From Corallococcus caeni (lineage in GTDB: Bacteria > Myxococcota > Myxococcia > Myxococcales > Myxococcaceae): a stretch of 64,000 nucleotides of DNA. The DNA lies in the NCBI RefSeq assembly GCF_036245865.1, contig NZ_BTTW01000004.1:434001-498000 (forward strand). The letters are read 5' to 3'. The notes under the pieces are model-generated. The model worked only from the letters and a program-made list of their open reading frames with translations, was not told the origin of the DNA and ran no database searches. Positions within the stretch are counted from its first letter, which is position 1. The number at the start of each line of letters is the position of its first letter. A program made the translations under genes and the position numbers. Of this stretch, positions 18,054-26,758 are shown piece after piece.

Positions 18054-19405
18054 CACGGTGCACCCTGGCGCAGGAGGAACAGCTCGCTCGTGCCGTCCGG
18101 TTTCCATGAACCCACGAGGACCTCGCGGCGCTTGTCGCCATCCAGGTCCGCCGTCACCACGTACAGCGCCCGGCCCGGCGGGAGCGCTCCCTGCCACAGG
18201 GGCTCATGCGCCAGGGGCGCGTCGGACGTCAGCGAGAACACCCGCAGCACATCCGGTGTCGGCTGGAGCTGCGGTGACGTGGTGAGCAGCTCCGGCATCC
18301 CGTCGCCATCCAGGTCTCCCATCGCGCTGCCTGCTCCCAGCCCGGACGCCTTCGCCGGCGCGGACGCGGGACGCGCGTAGAGCGACGCCGTGCCGTCCGC
18401 ATGCACGAACAGCATGCGCGGGGACGCGAAGCTCGCCGTGCCGAAGGGCGCGGGCACCGTGAGGGTCCTCCCGTCCGCCAGCCGCACCTCCGGCGCGAAC
18501 ACCGTCTGCCCCGGCACGAACGCTCCCCGCTCCGCCGTCCCCAGCGGCGCGGCGTCCAGCGTCCCCGACGGGCGCAGCGTCCCCTTCGCCTTGTCCAGCA
18601 CCAGCACCTCGCCGCGCGCGTACCGCGTGCTCCAGGCCGCCAGCCTCGGCGGGCCCGTCAGCACCGCCAGCGCTCCGAAGGCTTCACGCGTCGTCGCCGC
18701 CGCCGGCGTTCCTTCCAGCTCCCGCCGCGCGAGCACCCGGCCGTCCGCGCCGAACACCACCACCTCGTGCTCGGTGAGCGCGGCCACCTCGTCGCGGCCG
18801 TCGCCGTCCAGGTCCCCCGCCGCCAGCGCGCCCAGCGGCGTCTCCAGCCGCGCGAACACCGCGCCCAAGAGGCGCACCGGCCGCCGCTGCTGGGGACCCG
18901 GGCCCGGCGTTCCCGACGACGGCGTCCCCACCGCGGCCAGCGCCAGCACCGCAGCGTCCGCCTCCACGCCTTCCGCCACGGCGGCGGCGGGCTTCGGTGG
19001 GCGCGTGGGCGTGCGGCCGGACCAGAAGTTCACCCACGTGCCCAGCACGTCGCCTCGCGCCACCAGCTCGCCGCCCTCCACGTCCAGCGTGAGCCGCGCC
19101 AGCGAGCGGGCCCCCTGTTCGCGGGCGGCGGCCTCGGCGCGCTCGGGCGGGACGTCCAGCACCACCGGCCCCAGGTTCATGGCCGAAAGCCGCGCGGCCA
19201 GCAGCGTCCCGAACGCCCGGCGCAGCTCGGCGGAGCCTCCGGACAGGCAGAGGGCCACGGGCGCTTCAGCGGGCGCACCGCGAATGGCGTCCGCCACGGC
19301 CAGGGCCAGCCGGGCGGAGGCGGGAGGCGCGCCTTCGTCCGACTCCGCGGGAGCGGGCAGGGCGAACGCGAGCGCGAGGACCAGCGGAAGGAGCGAGCGA
19401 CTCAC
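18053..19405 (-). CDS. secreted FG-GAP/VCBS repeat protein
   Basis: The 450-residue protein has a signal peptide (MSRSLLPLVLALAFALPAPA). An N-terminal domain (about 25-150) carries no motif I know, and the remainder looks like a beta-propeller of FG-GAP/VCBS repeats. Three calcium-loop motifs are clear: GDLDGDGRDEV (about 198), GDLDGDGMPEL (about 361) and ADLDGDKRREV (about 425). It starts four bases inside the penicillin-binding protein stop and ends overlapping the peptide-binding protein start, so the three are coupled. A structural or binding role in the periplasm or outer surface is likely; no catalytic site is visible. Confidence 0.78.
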   Translation of the reverse strand: MSRSLLPLVLALAFALPAPAESDEGAPPASARLALAVADAIRGAPAEAPVALCLSGGSAELRRAFGTLLAARLSAMNLGPVVLDVPPERAEAAAREQGARSLARLTLDVEGGELVARGDVLGTWVNFWSGRTPTRPPKPAAAVAEGVEADAAVLALAAVGTPSSGTPGPGPQQRRPVRLLGAVFARLETPLGALAAGDLDGDGRDEVAALTEHEVVVFGADGRVLARRELEGTPAAATTREAFGALAVLTGPPRLAAWSTRYARGEVLVLDKAKGTLRPSGTLDAAPLGTAERGAFVPGQTVFAPEVRLADGRTLTVPAPFGTASFASPRMLFVHADGTASLYARPASAPAKASGLGAGSAMGDLDGDGMPELLTTSPQLQPTPDVLRVFSLTSDAPLAHEPLWQGALPPGRALYVVTADLDGDKRREVLVGSWKPDGTSELFLLRQGAP

Positions 19406-22032
19406 AGGCCCCTTTTGCCACCTTCCTCCAGGAAGTAGTTGTCCGGCGTCACCTGTCCGGGCGGCGGCGCCTCCGCGGTGGGCTGGGTGCCCTCCAGGTA
19501 GGGCTCCATCCGGCCCGGAACCGCGTTGCCCGCGAGCAGCCCCGTCGCCGGGTCGATGCGCACCTGGGTGACGCCCGGAGGCACCTCGAAGTCGCGCGCG
19601 GGCAGGCCCTCCTCCGCCACCCGCATGAAGTTGAGCCAGATGGGCAGCGCGGCCCGGCCGCCCGTCTCGCTGCTGCCCAGCGGCGTGTTGTCATCGAAGC
19701 CCACCCACGCGCTGGCCACCCAGTCCGTCGTGAAGCCGTTGAACCACGTGTCCTTGGACTCGTTGGTGGTGCCCGTCTTGCCCGCCGCGGGCCGGTTCAG
19801 CTCCCGCACCGCTCGCGCCGAGCCGTCCTCCACCACGCTGCGCATGAGCGACGTCGTGAGGTACGCCACGGCCGGAGGCAGCGTCTCCTCGAAGGCCGGC
19901 TGGTGCTCCTCCAGCACCGTGCCCTTCGCGTCCTGCACTCGCAGGAGCGTCAGCGGCTCCGCGTAGCGGCCGTTGGCCTGGAGCGTGGCGTACGCGTTGA
20001 CGGCCTCCAGCATCGTCACCTCGCCGGTGCCCAGCGCCAGCGTGAGGTTCTCCGGCATCGCGGAGCGGATGCCCGCCCGGCGCGCGAAGTCGATGGCGGT
20101 CGCGGGGGTAATCGCCTCGATGAGCCGCACGGACACGGTGTTCTTCGACTTGCTCAGCGCCGTGCGCAGCGTCATGGGCCCCTCGAAGCGCCCGTCGAAG
20201 TTCTTGGGCCGCCACGTCTTGCCCGTGTACGGGTCGCGGATGGACTCCGGCGCGTCGTTCACCATGGAGAGCGGCGTGAAGCGGCCGCTGGCCAGCGCCG
20301 CGCCGTAGATGAAGGGCTTGAAGGACGACCCCGGCTGCCGCTTCGCCTGCGTGGCGCGGTTGAACGACGAGCGCTCCGCGTCGTAGCCGCCCACCATGGC
20401 CACCACGTTGCGGTTGGCCGGGTTGATGACCACGAGCCCGCCCTGCACCACGGGCACCTGATCCAACGTGGCCTCCACGAAGGCCGGCGCCGGAGGGGCC
20501 TTGAGCACGCGCACGAACACCAGCTCCCCGGGCGTGAACACGTCCGCGATGCCCTTGGGCGCCTTCTTGTTCTTCTGCCGCGCCCAGGCGACGGAGGAGA
20601 AGGACACCTCCGCGGTGCGGCCCACCAGGTCCACGCGCGCCACGTCGCGCTTCGGGTCCACCTCCGTGACGTAGCCGGTGAGGCGCAGCCCCTCCTCCAT
20701 CGGCTTGAGGATGACCTGGCCCACGCGCACGCGCTCCGGCGACTGGGCCTCCTCTTCCTCCACGTCCGTGTCCGCGGCGAGGGCGGCGGGGCGCTGCTCC
20801 TCGGCGCCTTCCACCTCCTGCTCGGTGGGTGTCTTGGGCGCCGGAGCCGCGAGCGGCTGGGCGAGCGGGGCCAGGTCCGCGACATATCCCTGGTCCTTCT
20901 GCCGGCGGCCGGCCTCCTCGATGCGCTGGACGATGAGCTCGCGGTAGCGCTTCCACTGCGCCTCATCCAGCTTGCCCTGCGCGCCCCGGTAGCCCTGGCG
21001 GCGGTCCAGGGCCTCCAGGCCGTCACGCACGGCCTGCTCGGCGGTGGCCTGGAGCTTGGGCACGAGCGCGATGTCCACGCGCAGGCCGCCCTCCATCACC
21101 ATCTTCTCGCCGTAGCGTTCGATGAGCGTGCGGCGGATCTCCTCCGCGTAGTAGGCGCCCGCGCTGACCGGCTTGCGCGGCGCGAGCACGATGGGCTTCT
21201 CCTTCTCCGCGTCCACCACCGCGCGCGGCACGAAGCCCTGGCCCGCCATCTGCTCCAGCACGTAGCGCTGGCGCGCCTTGGCGCGGGTGATGTTCGCCAC
21301 CGGGTTGATGCGGTGGGGAGACTGCACGGTGCCCGCGAGCACGGCGGCCTCGCCCACGGACAGGTCCTTCGCGTGCTTGCCGAAGTAGAAGAGCGCGGCC
21401 TCCTCCAGCCCGTAGCGGCGCTGCCCGAAGTACACGCCGTTGATGTAGAGGCTGAGGATCTGATCCTTGGTGAGCGCCTGCTCCAGGCGCGGGGTGAGGA
21501 TCCACTCGCGGATCTTCCGGCCCAGGCTGCGCTCGGGCGTGAGCAGCATGTTCTTCACCACCTGCTGCGTGAGCGTGGACGCGCCGGACTTGCGGCTGCC
21601 GGGGATGAGGTTCTTCACGCCCGCGCGCAGGATGCCGAAGGGGTCCAGGCCCTCGTGCTTGTAGAAGTCCGCGTCCTCGGCGGCGAGGAACGCGTTGCGC
21701 ACGTGCGGGGGCAGGTCCTCGATGCGGATGAGCGTGCGGCGCTCCAGCGCGTACTCCGCGCAGAGCGAGCCGTCCGCGCACGTCACCTTCGTTACCTGTG
21801 GCGGCTGGTAGTTGCGCAGCGACTCCACGGAAGGCAGGTCGCGGCTGAAGTAGACGTAGGTGCCCACGCCCACGCCGATGAGGAGCAGCAGGCCCACGAC
21901 GCCCAGCACCAGCAGCCGCTTCGTCCAGCGCCAGAGCGCGGCGCCGAAGCCGCCCTTCCGGGGCGGCGGGGCTCCGGTCGGGGCCGGGGGGAGGGGCTCG
22001 GGAGGTGGGGGCATCGGTCGGGCCGGAGTCAT
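19402..22032 (-). CDS. class A penicillin-binding protein (PBP1A type)
   Basis: The 876-residue bifunctional enzyme polymerises and crosslinks peptidoglycan. A Pro-rich cytoplasmic tail (1-30) leads to one membrane helix (about 38-61). The GT51 glycosyltransferase domain has catalytic Glu119 in AAEDADFYKHEG and a 'GASTLTQQVVKNM' motif. An OB-like insertion of about 150 residues with an acidic Glu-rich stretch precedes the transpeptidase, which has SSFK (Ser569), SKN and KTGT (Lys752). All catalytic motifs are intact. Its stop overlaps the next gene, an FG-GAP protein. No shape or division gene is adjacent. Confidence 0.93.
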   Translation of the reverse strand: MTPARPMPPPPEPLPPAPTGAPPPRKGGFGAALWRWTKRLLVLGVVGLLLLIGVGVGTYVYFSRDLPSVESLRNYQPPQVTKVTCADGSLCAEYALERRTLIRIEDLPPHVRNAFLAAEDADFYKHEGLDPFGILRAGVKNLIPGSRKSGASTLTQQVVKNMLLTPERSLGRKIREWILTPRLEQALTKDQILSLYINGVYFGQRRYGLEEAALFYFGKHAKDLSVGEAAVLAGTVQSPHRINPVANITRAKARQRYVLEQMAGQGFVPRAVVDAEKEKPIVLAPRKPVSAGAYYAEEIRRTLIERYGEKMVMEGGLRVDIALVPKLQATAEQAVRDGLEALDRRQGYRGAQGKLDEAQWKRYRELIVQRIEEAGRRQKDQGYVADLAPLAQPLAAPAPKTPTEQEVEGAEEQRPAALAADTDVEEEEAQSPERVRVGQVILKPMEEGLRLTGYVTEVDPKRDVARVDLVGRTAEVSFSSVAWARQKNKKAPKGIADVFTPGELVFVRVLKAPPAPAFVEATLDQVPVVQGGLVVINPANRNVVAMVGGYDAERSSFNRATQAKRQPGSSFKPFIYGAALASGRFTPLSMVNDAPESIRDPYTGKTWRPKNFDGRFEGPMTLRTALSKSKNTVSVRLIEAITPATAIDFARRAGIRSAMPENLTLALGTGEVTMLEAVNAYATLQANGRYAEPLTLLRVQDAKGTVLEEHQPAFEETLPPAVAYLTTSLMRSVVEDGSARAVRELNRPAAGKTGTTNESKDTWFNGFTTDWVASAWVGFDDNTPLGSSETGGRAALPIWLNFMRVAEEGLPARDFEVPPGVTQVRIDPATGLLAGNAVPGRMEPYLEGTQPTAEAPPPGQVTPDNYFLEEGGKRGL

Positions 22033-22141
22033 GACGCTCGTGAAGGCGGGGAGAAGGACTGGAGGTTAGACCGGGGGGCGGGCGGGGTGAACCCATGCGG
22101 GCCCTCCCCCCGGGACTGGCGGTGTTTCCTGGTCGCCCGCC

Positions 22142-23206
22142 CTACGGCGCGACGGGCGGGAGCGGCTCCGGCAGGACCTGACCCGTGGGGTCGGCCCGGG
22201 CCACGCGGCCCACCCGCTCCGCGTTGACGCGGGCCTGCACGTAGCGGGGCGACAGCCGGGTGGCGGCGGAGTAGGCGGCGCGGGCCTCCTCCAGCCGGCC
22301 CAGGCGCTCGCAGGCGACGCCCAGGTTGTTCTGCACGTAGGCCACGTGGGGCAGCAGGGCGGCGGCCTGGGTGAGGACCTCCACGGCGCGGGCGTTGTCG
22401 TTGGCGCGCAGGTAGGCGAAGCCCAGGTTGTTGAGCGCGTGGCCGTGCTCGGGGTCCAGGTGCACCGCCTGCTGGAAGCGCAGGATGGCGGAGGCCAGTT
22501 CGTTGGCACCCAGGTGGGCGCGGCCGAGCACCTGGTACACCTCCGGGTCCTCCGGGTCGCGCAGGAGCGCCTCCTCTCCCACGTGGACCCCTTCCGCGAA
22601 GCGGCCCTCCGACACCAGCAGCCGCGCCTGCTGCACCAGCGCCCCCGCGTCCGAGGCCTCCACCTGCCCCAGCCGGGCATACGCGGCGATGGCGAGCTTC
22701 GTGTCCCCGGCCAGCCGCGCCGTGCGCCCAAGCTGCGCCAGGGCGTCCGTGGCGCCCGGGTCGTCGTGCAGCGCGCGGCGCAGCTCCGTCACCGCCCCGG
22801 ACAGGTCGCCCAGGTCGCGCAGGCCCTGGGCGCGGGCCACGTGGTCCACCCGGCGGGCGTGCGTGTGCGGCAACGCCAGGGCGTCACCGGCGACCGGAGC
22901 GTCGACCCGCGCCTCGGCGGGGGCGGCCTCGTCCACGAGGCGCGGGGCGGCCATCAGCGAGGGCTCGTGGCTCGCGGCCTCCAACGGAAGGGTGGGGGCG
23001 GCGGCGACAGGGGCCTGGGCCGAGCGGGTCTCCACGGCGTGGGCGAGCCAGGGCTTGAGCAGGCGGGGCAGGGGGACGTCCTCCCAGGCGGCGAGCCCCA
23101 GGGCGGCGAGCGCGGCGGGGACGAGGGCCTTGCGAAGCGCGGGCGGCACGGTGAAGCGCCGGAAGGAGGCGGGGTGGCGGGACCGGGTGCGCGTCTTCGG
23201 GTTCAT
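22142..23206 (-). CDS. tetratricopeptide repeat protein, membrane-anchored
   Basis: The 354-residue protein has a basic N-terminus (MNPKTRTRSRHP), a hydrophobic helix near 28-40, an Ala/Pro-rich linker and then at least five TPR units from about residue 135. Examples are 'GDLSGAVTELRRALHDDP', 'YQVLGRAHLGANELASAILRFQQAVHLDPEHGHALNNLG' in two parts, and 'NNLGVACERLGRLEEARAAYSAATRL'. TPRs bind partner proteins. The ATG at 23204-23206 is preceded by GAGGGG at good distance; an upstream in-frame start would add 89 implausible residues. It is divergent from xthA, and a symmetric repeat lies between the two starts. Confidence 0.82.
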   Translation of the reverse strand: MNPKTRTRSRHPASFRRFTVPPALRKALVPAALAALGLAAWEDVPLPRLLKPWLAHAVETRSAQAPVAAAPTLPLEAASHEPSLMAAPRLVDEAAPAEARVDAPVAGDALALPHTHARRVDHVARAQGLRDLGDLSGAVTELRRALHDDPGATDALAQLGRTARLAGDTKLAIAAYARLGQVEASDAGALVQQARLLVSEGRFAEGVHVGEEALLRDPEDPEVYQVLGRAHLGANELASAILRFQQAVHLDPEHGHALNNLGFAYLRANDNARAVEVLTQAAALLPHVAYVQNNLGVACERLGRLEEARAAYSAATRLSPRYVQARVNAERVGRVARADPTGQVLPEPLPPVAP

Positions 23207-23315
23207 GGCAATCCCCTCGGGGCTGCTCTGGCTCGGCGGCGGGCGCCTGGAGCGGCGGCCCGGGGCCGCGGTGGTGGCGGCCCGGGACCTCCTATTGCGA
23301 CCGGTGTGCCAACGG

Positions 23316-23373
23316 TTTTCCCCTCTGGGAGGCGCGCGGGTGTGTCCCTGGGGCCACAGGCGGGAGGGGAAAA
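23316..23373. repeat. perfect 10-bp inverted repeat in a divergent promoter region
   Basis: TTTTCCCCTC at 23316-23325 and GAGGGGAAAA at 23364-23373 are exact inverted copies separated by 38 bases, in the 208-bp gap between the TPR gene and xthA. The A/T ends stand out in this GC-rich DNA. It could be a two-half operator or a long hairpin in the leader. Confidence 0.5.
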
Positions 23374-23414
23374 GCGTGGCAGGGGCGTGGGCCGCGTGCG
23401 ACGGTCCGCGCCGC

Positions 23415-24185
23415 ATGCGAATCGCGACCTGGAACGTGAACTCGGTAAGGGCCCGGCAGCAGCGGTTGGTCAACTGGCTGAAGAGCGCCCAGCCAGACGT
23501 GCTGTGCCTTCAGGAGCTCAAGTGCACCGACGCGGACTTCCCCTTCGACGCGGTGAAGGAGGCGGGCTACTTCGCCGCGGTGCACGGGCAGAAGACGTAC
23601 AACGGCGTGGCCATCCTGGCGAAGACGGAGCCCACGGACGTGGTGCGGGGCCTGTCGGACGGGGTGGATGACACGCACGCGCGCTTCATCTCCGCGACGG
23701 TGAACGGCATCCGCGTGGTGAGCGCGTACGCGCCCAACGGGCAGCAGGTGGACTCGCCCGCGTACGTCTACAAGCTGGAGTGGTACCGGCGCCTGCGGAA
23801 CTACCTGGACACGCGCCACAAGCCGGACGACCTGGTGGTGATGGGCGGGGACTGGAACATCGCGCCGGACCCCATCGACGTGTACGACGTGGCGCAGTGG
23901 GAAGGGCAGACGCTCTTCACGGTGCGCGAGCGGGACGCGCTCCAGCAGGTGTGCGCGTTCGGGCTCACGGATGCGTTCCGCAAGCTGCACCCGGACGTGC
24001 AGAAGTTCTCCTGGTGGGACTACCGGATGCTGATGTTCCCCAAGAACAAGGGCGTGCGCATCGACCACCTGTTCCTCACGGCGCCGCTGGTGCCCCGGCT
24101 CGCGGCGTGTGACGTGGACCGCGAGGAGCGCAAGGGACAGCAGCCGTCGGACCACGCGCCGGTGTGGCTGGAATTGAAGGACTGA
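23415..24185 (+). CDS. xthA: exodeoxyribonuclease III
   Basis: The 256-residue DNA repair enzyme cleaves abasic sites and digests 3' ends. It has the full exonuclease III/AP endonuclease pattern: MRIATWNVNSVRAR at the start, the metal-binding Glu in CLQELK, GGDWNIAP in the middle, RIDHLFLT, and the catalytic SDHAPVW near the end. Length fits the ExoA/XthA family. The ATG at 23415 gives the exact family N-terminus. The stop lies 14 bp before the likely thrC start. Confidence 0.95.
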   Translation: MRIATWNVNSVRARQQRLVNWLKSAQPDVLCLQELKCTDADFPFDAVKEAGYFAAVHGQKTYNGVAILAKTEPTDVVRGLSDGVDDTHARFISATVNGIRVVSAYAPNGQQVDSPAYVYKLEWYRRLRNYLDTRHKPDDLVVMGGDWNIAPDPIDVYDVAQWEGQTLFTVRERDALQQVCAFGLTDAFRKLHPDVQKFSWWDYRMLMFPKNKGVRIDHLFLTAPLVPRLAACDVDREERKGQQPSDHAPVWLELKD

Positions 24186-24199
24186 GTAGAGTCGGAGGC

Positions 24200-25372
24200 A
24201 TGTCCGTCCTCCGACTTGAATGCACGAAGTGTGACCAGACGTTCGCGCCGGGCAAGGTGTGGAACCTGTGCACGGCGTGTCAGGCGCCGTTGTTCGCGCG
24301 CTACGACCTGGAGCGCGCGGCGAAGACGCTGCGCAAGGAAGCGCTGCCCGGGCGTGAGCGTTCGATGTGGCGCTACCACGAGGTGCTGCCGGTGGACGAC
24401 CCGGCGCACCGCCTGACGTTGGGCGAGGGCCTCACGCCGCTGCTCCCCGCGCCCCGGCTGGGGTCGTGGCTGGGATTGAAGCAGGTCCTGGTGAAGGACG
24501 AGAGCGGCAACCCCACGGGCTCCTTCAAGGCGCGAGGCCTGTCCGCCGCGGTGTCCATGGCGAAGGCGCTGGGCGCGAAGGCGGTGTGTCTGCCTTCCGC
24601 GGGGAACGCGGGCAGCGCGCTGGCGGCGTACGCGGCGCGGGGAGGGCTGGAGGCGCACGTCTTCGTGCCGAAGGACATCGCGTCGCTCTTCCTGATGGAG
24701 ACGCGGGCGTACGGCGCGCACGTGGAGACGGTGGACGGGCTCATCTCCGACGCGGGCCGGGTGTGCGCGGGGCTGGCGAAGGAGCACGGCTGGTACGAGT
24801 GCGCGACGCTGAAGGAGCCGTACCGCGTCGAGGGCAAGAAGACGATGGGCTACGAGCTGGCGGAGCAGCTCGGGTGGACGCTGCCGGACGTCATCCTCTA
24901 TCCGACGGGCGGAGGCACGGGGCTCATCGGGATGTGGAAGGCCTTCGAGGAGATGGAGGCGATGGGGCTCATCGGCGCGAAGCGGCCGCGCATGGTGGCG
25001 GTGCAGGCGCAAGGGTGCGCGCCCATCGTGAAGGCGCACGCGGAGGGCAAGCCGGACGCGCCCATGTGGCAGGGCGCGACGACGCATGCGCACGGCCTGC
25101 GGGTGCCCAAGGCGCTGGGGGACTTCCTCATCCTGCGCGCGGTGAAGGACAGCCACGGCACGGCGGTGTCGGTGACGGAGGAGGAGATCGTCCAGGGCAC
25201 GAAGGACATCGCCGCGGCGGAAGGGCTGTTCGTGGCGCCGGAAGGTGGCGCGTGCGTGGCGGCGCTCAAGAAGCTGCACGCGGCCGGGGACGTGAAGCCG
25301 GAAGAGACCGTGGTCGTGTTCAACACGGGCACGGGCTTCAAGTACGTGGAGAACATGGCGCCGTTGTGGTGA
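24200..25372 (+). CDS. thrC: threonine synthase
   Basis: The enzyme converts O-phosphohomoserine to threonine with pyridoxal phosphate. The 390-residue form starts MSVLRLECTKCDQTF and carries an N-terminal zinc ribbon (Cys 8, 11, 24, 27). The PLP lysine is Lys110 in SGNPTGSFKARG, and a glycine-rich phosphate loop follows (PTGGGTGLIG). This is the fold type II threonine synthase group with a metal ribbon. The start is uncertain: GGAGG lies only one base before this ATG, so a GTG at 24164, inside the end of xthA, may be used instead. The stop overlaps the toxin gene start (GTGA). Confidence 0.92.
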   Translation: MSVLRLECTKCDQTFAPGKVWNLCTACQAPLFARYDLERAAKTLRKEALPGRERSMWRYHEVLPVDDPAHRLTLGEGLTPLLPAPRLGSWLGLKQVLVKDESGNPTGSFKARGLSAAVSMAKALGAKAVCLPSAGNAGSALAAYAARGGLEAHVFVPKDIASLFLMETRAYGAHVETVDGLISDAGRVCAGLAKEHGWYECATLKEPYRVEGKKTMGYELAEQLGWTLPDVILYPTGGGTGLIGMWKAFEEMEAMGLIGAKRPRMVAVQAQGCAPIVKAHAEGKPDAPMWQGATTHAHGLRVPKALGDFLILRAVKDSHGTAVSVTEEEIVQGTKDIAAAEGLFVAPEGGACVAALKKLHAAGDVKPEETVVVFNTGTGFKYVENMAPLW

Positions 25373-26031
25373 GCCGAGCGTTGACGAGGCTCTTCACGCT
25401 CGGCTTGTGCGTGTTGCTGGCAGGTTGCGCATCCGCGCCCCTGCCCGCGCTGGAGGACTGGGGCGCGGCGGAGGAAGACCACGCCTGCGAGGGCGACGAC
25501 CGGTGCGTGGCACTGGTCTGCGCGGATGACCTCTGTGGCCTCTATCGCTGCGAGGACACCGGTGTGTTGCTGGCGCGGGGAGGCATCCGGCCTCCCGTGT
25601 CGTCAGCGGCGCCCGGTTCAGGTCCCCGGCGCAACTGGGGCAGTGCGCAGTCGCTTCCGGGTGACCGCGAGGCCATCTTCGTCATCCGTTGGTACAACCA
25701 TCCCGCTCCGACTCCGCCGCCGGATGGCAGGAAGCCCTCGGGCTCCGGATGGGTCAAGCATCACCTCTATCCGCAGGCTGCGGACCTCGCCCTGTTCTTC
25801 TGGCGACAGGGAAGAATCAACGTGCATGACTTCACGATGGTGATTCCCCGCGCGGAGCACGTGCGAATCCATGGGCCGGGAGGACGGGGCGGTCCATGGA
25901 ATCAGGCGTGGCGTGACTTCGCTCGCAAGAACGCGAATGCGACACCGAAGGAGATCCAGGATCAACTGGCTCGGATGATCGTTGACTTCAACATCATGGG
26001 TCCCATTGTCTCCTACTACCAGCTTCGCTAG
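25369..26031 (+). CDS. SitA-type polymorphic toxin lipoprotein (TIGR02269 family)
   Basis: The 220-residue lipoprotein has the signal MSRALTRLFTLGLCVLLAGC with Cys20 as the lipid site and Ala at the next position, compatible with outer-membrane sorting. A short Cys-containing segment (Cys 43, 48, 53, 57, 61) follows, then a C-terminal domain with KHHLYPQ, 'AEHVRIHGPGGRGGPWN' and 'AWRDFARKN'. This matches the M. xanthus paralogous lipoprotein family TIGR02269, to which SitA toxins transferred by TraA/B outer-membrane exchange belong. The HH motif and following His residues suggest an HNH-like nuclease. The next gene encodes the double-CXXCG partner expected of SitI immunity proteins. The gene begins inside the thrC stop. 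Toxicity is inferred. Confidence 0.8.
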   Translation: MSRALTRLFTLGLCVLLAGCASAPLPALEDWGAAEEDHACEGDDRCVALVCADDLCGLYRCEDTGVLLARGGIRPPVSSAAPGSGPRRNWGSAQSLPGDREAIFVIRWYNHPAPTPPPDGRKPSGSGWVKHHLYPQAADLALFFWRQGRINVHDFTMVIPRAEHVRIHGPGGRGGPWNQAWRDFARKNANATPKEIQDQLARMIVDFNIMGPIVSYYQLR

Positions 26032-26046
26032 CCGCCGGGAGGACCC

Positions 26047-26757
26047 GTGAGGTTCTTTGAAGTGAATGCTGCGGAAGGCCCGCGCTTCACCAGCTTCATA
26101 GATGGAGCGCACCGCTGGGGATTGCCGGGCGGGCTGTGTCCGGTGTGTCAGGCCAGTCCTGGTGGACTGGGAGAGGCCTATCCCTCCGTGGATCTCTCTG
26201 GCTGGAGCCTCAGGCGAGAGCTTGAGGAGGCAAGACAAGTATCACTCGAGGAGTACGAGCGGCTGCGTGATCTGCTCAGGGCCCAGGTACCCTTCGAGGC
26301 ACCACTGCGTCCAGGTTCCGAATTCGGGCCCCTCAGCGGAAAGGCCTCGGGCAAATGGAGTGCCCTCGATCTTTCGAGTCCTTGGACCCTGGTGATGCGG
26401 AGTGAGGCCGTGGACCAACTGCGTGGGGCAGGCATCGCCCTTCGCGCCAGCAAGATGGACCTGCGCTTCCGGGGCAAGACCGAGGTGGATTTACGAGAGA
26501 TCGAAATCCATTGCCGGGGCCGTCTGCATGACAGCTGTTTCCCGGGTGGACGGGAACGCCCCTGTGAACGGTGCGGGCGACAGGGCGGCAGCTATCCAGA
26601 TGCGCCCATCCTCGATGGACGCACCCTGACCGGCGACCTGGACCTGTTCCGGCTGACGGACTACACAACCATCATCATCGCCACGGAGCGCTTCGTGGAC
26701 GCCGTGAACCGGCTTGGATTCGAAGGCGTCGTGTTCAAGGAACTCCCCGTCCTCTGA
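26047..26757 (+). CDS. double-CXXCG motif protein, SitI-type immunity protein
   Basis: The 236-residue protein has two CXXC knuckles, CPVC near residue 31 and CERCG near 177, the defining feature of the M. xanthus double-CXXCG family (TIGR02264), which includes SitI immunity proteins. The central part has 'YERLRDLLRAQVPFEAPLRPGSEFGPLSG' type sequence and the C-terminus 'FVDAVNRLGFEGVVFKELP', both typical. It has no signal peptide, as expected for a cytoplasmic antitoxin. It starts with GTG 15 bp after the toxin gene. Base composition is visibly less GC-rich than the neighbours, consistent with horizontal exchange. The stop is one base from that of the convergent GH31 gene. Confidence 0.82.
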   Translation: MRFFEVNAAEGPRFTSFIDGAHRWGLPGGLCPVCQASPGGLGEAYPSVDLSGWSLRRELEEARQVSLEEYERLRDLLRAQVPFEAPLRPGSEFGPLSGKASGKWSALDLSSPWTLVMRSEAVDQLRGAGIALRASKMDLRFRGKTEVDLREIEIHCRGRLHDSCFPGGRERPCERCGRQGGSYPDAPILDGRTLTGDLDLFRLTDYTTIIIATERFVDAVNRLGFEGVVFKELPVL

Positions 26758-26758
26758 C

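Noticed and set aside
19903..22227. Long plus-strand open frame across the PBP1A gene
   Set aside because: It is the complement of a gene with all catalytic PBP motifs, and its composition is typical of an antisense shadow.
26047..26757. Lower-GC segment as evidence of a prophage or insertion element
   Set aside because: No integrase, transposase, flanking repeats or tRNA were seen; a small exchanged toxin-immunity cassette is enough.
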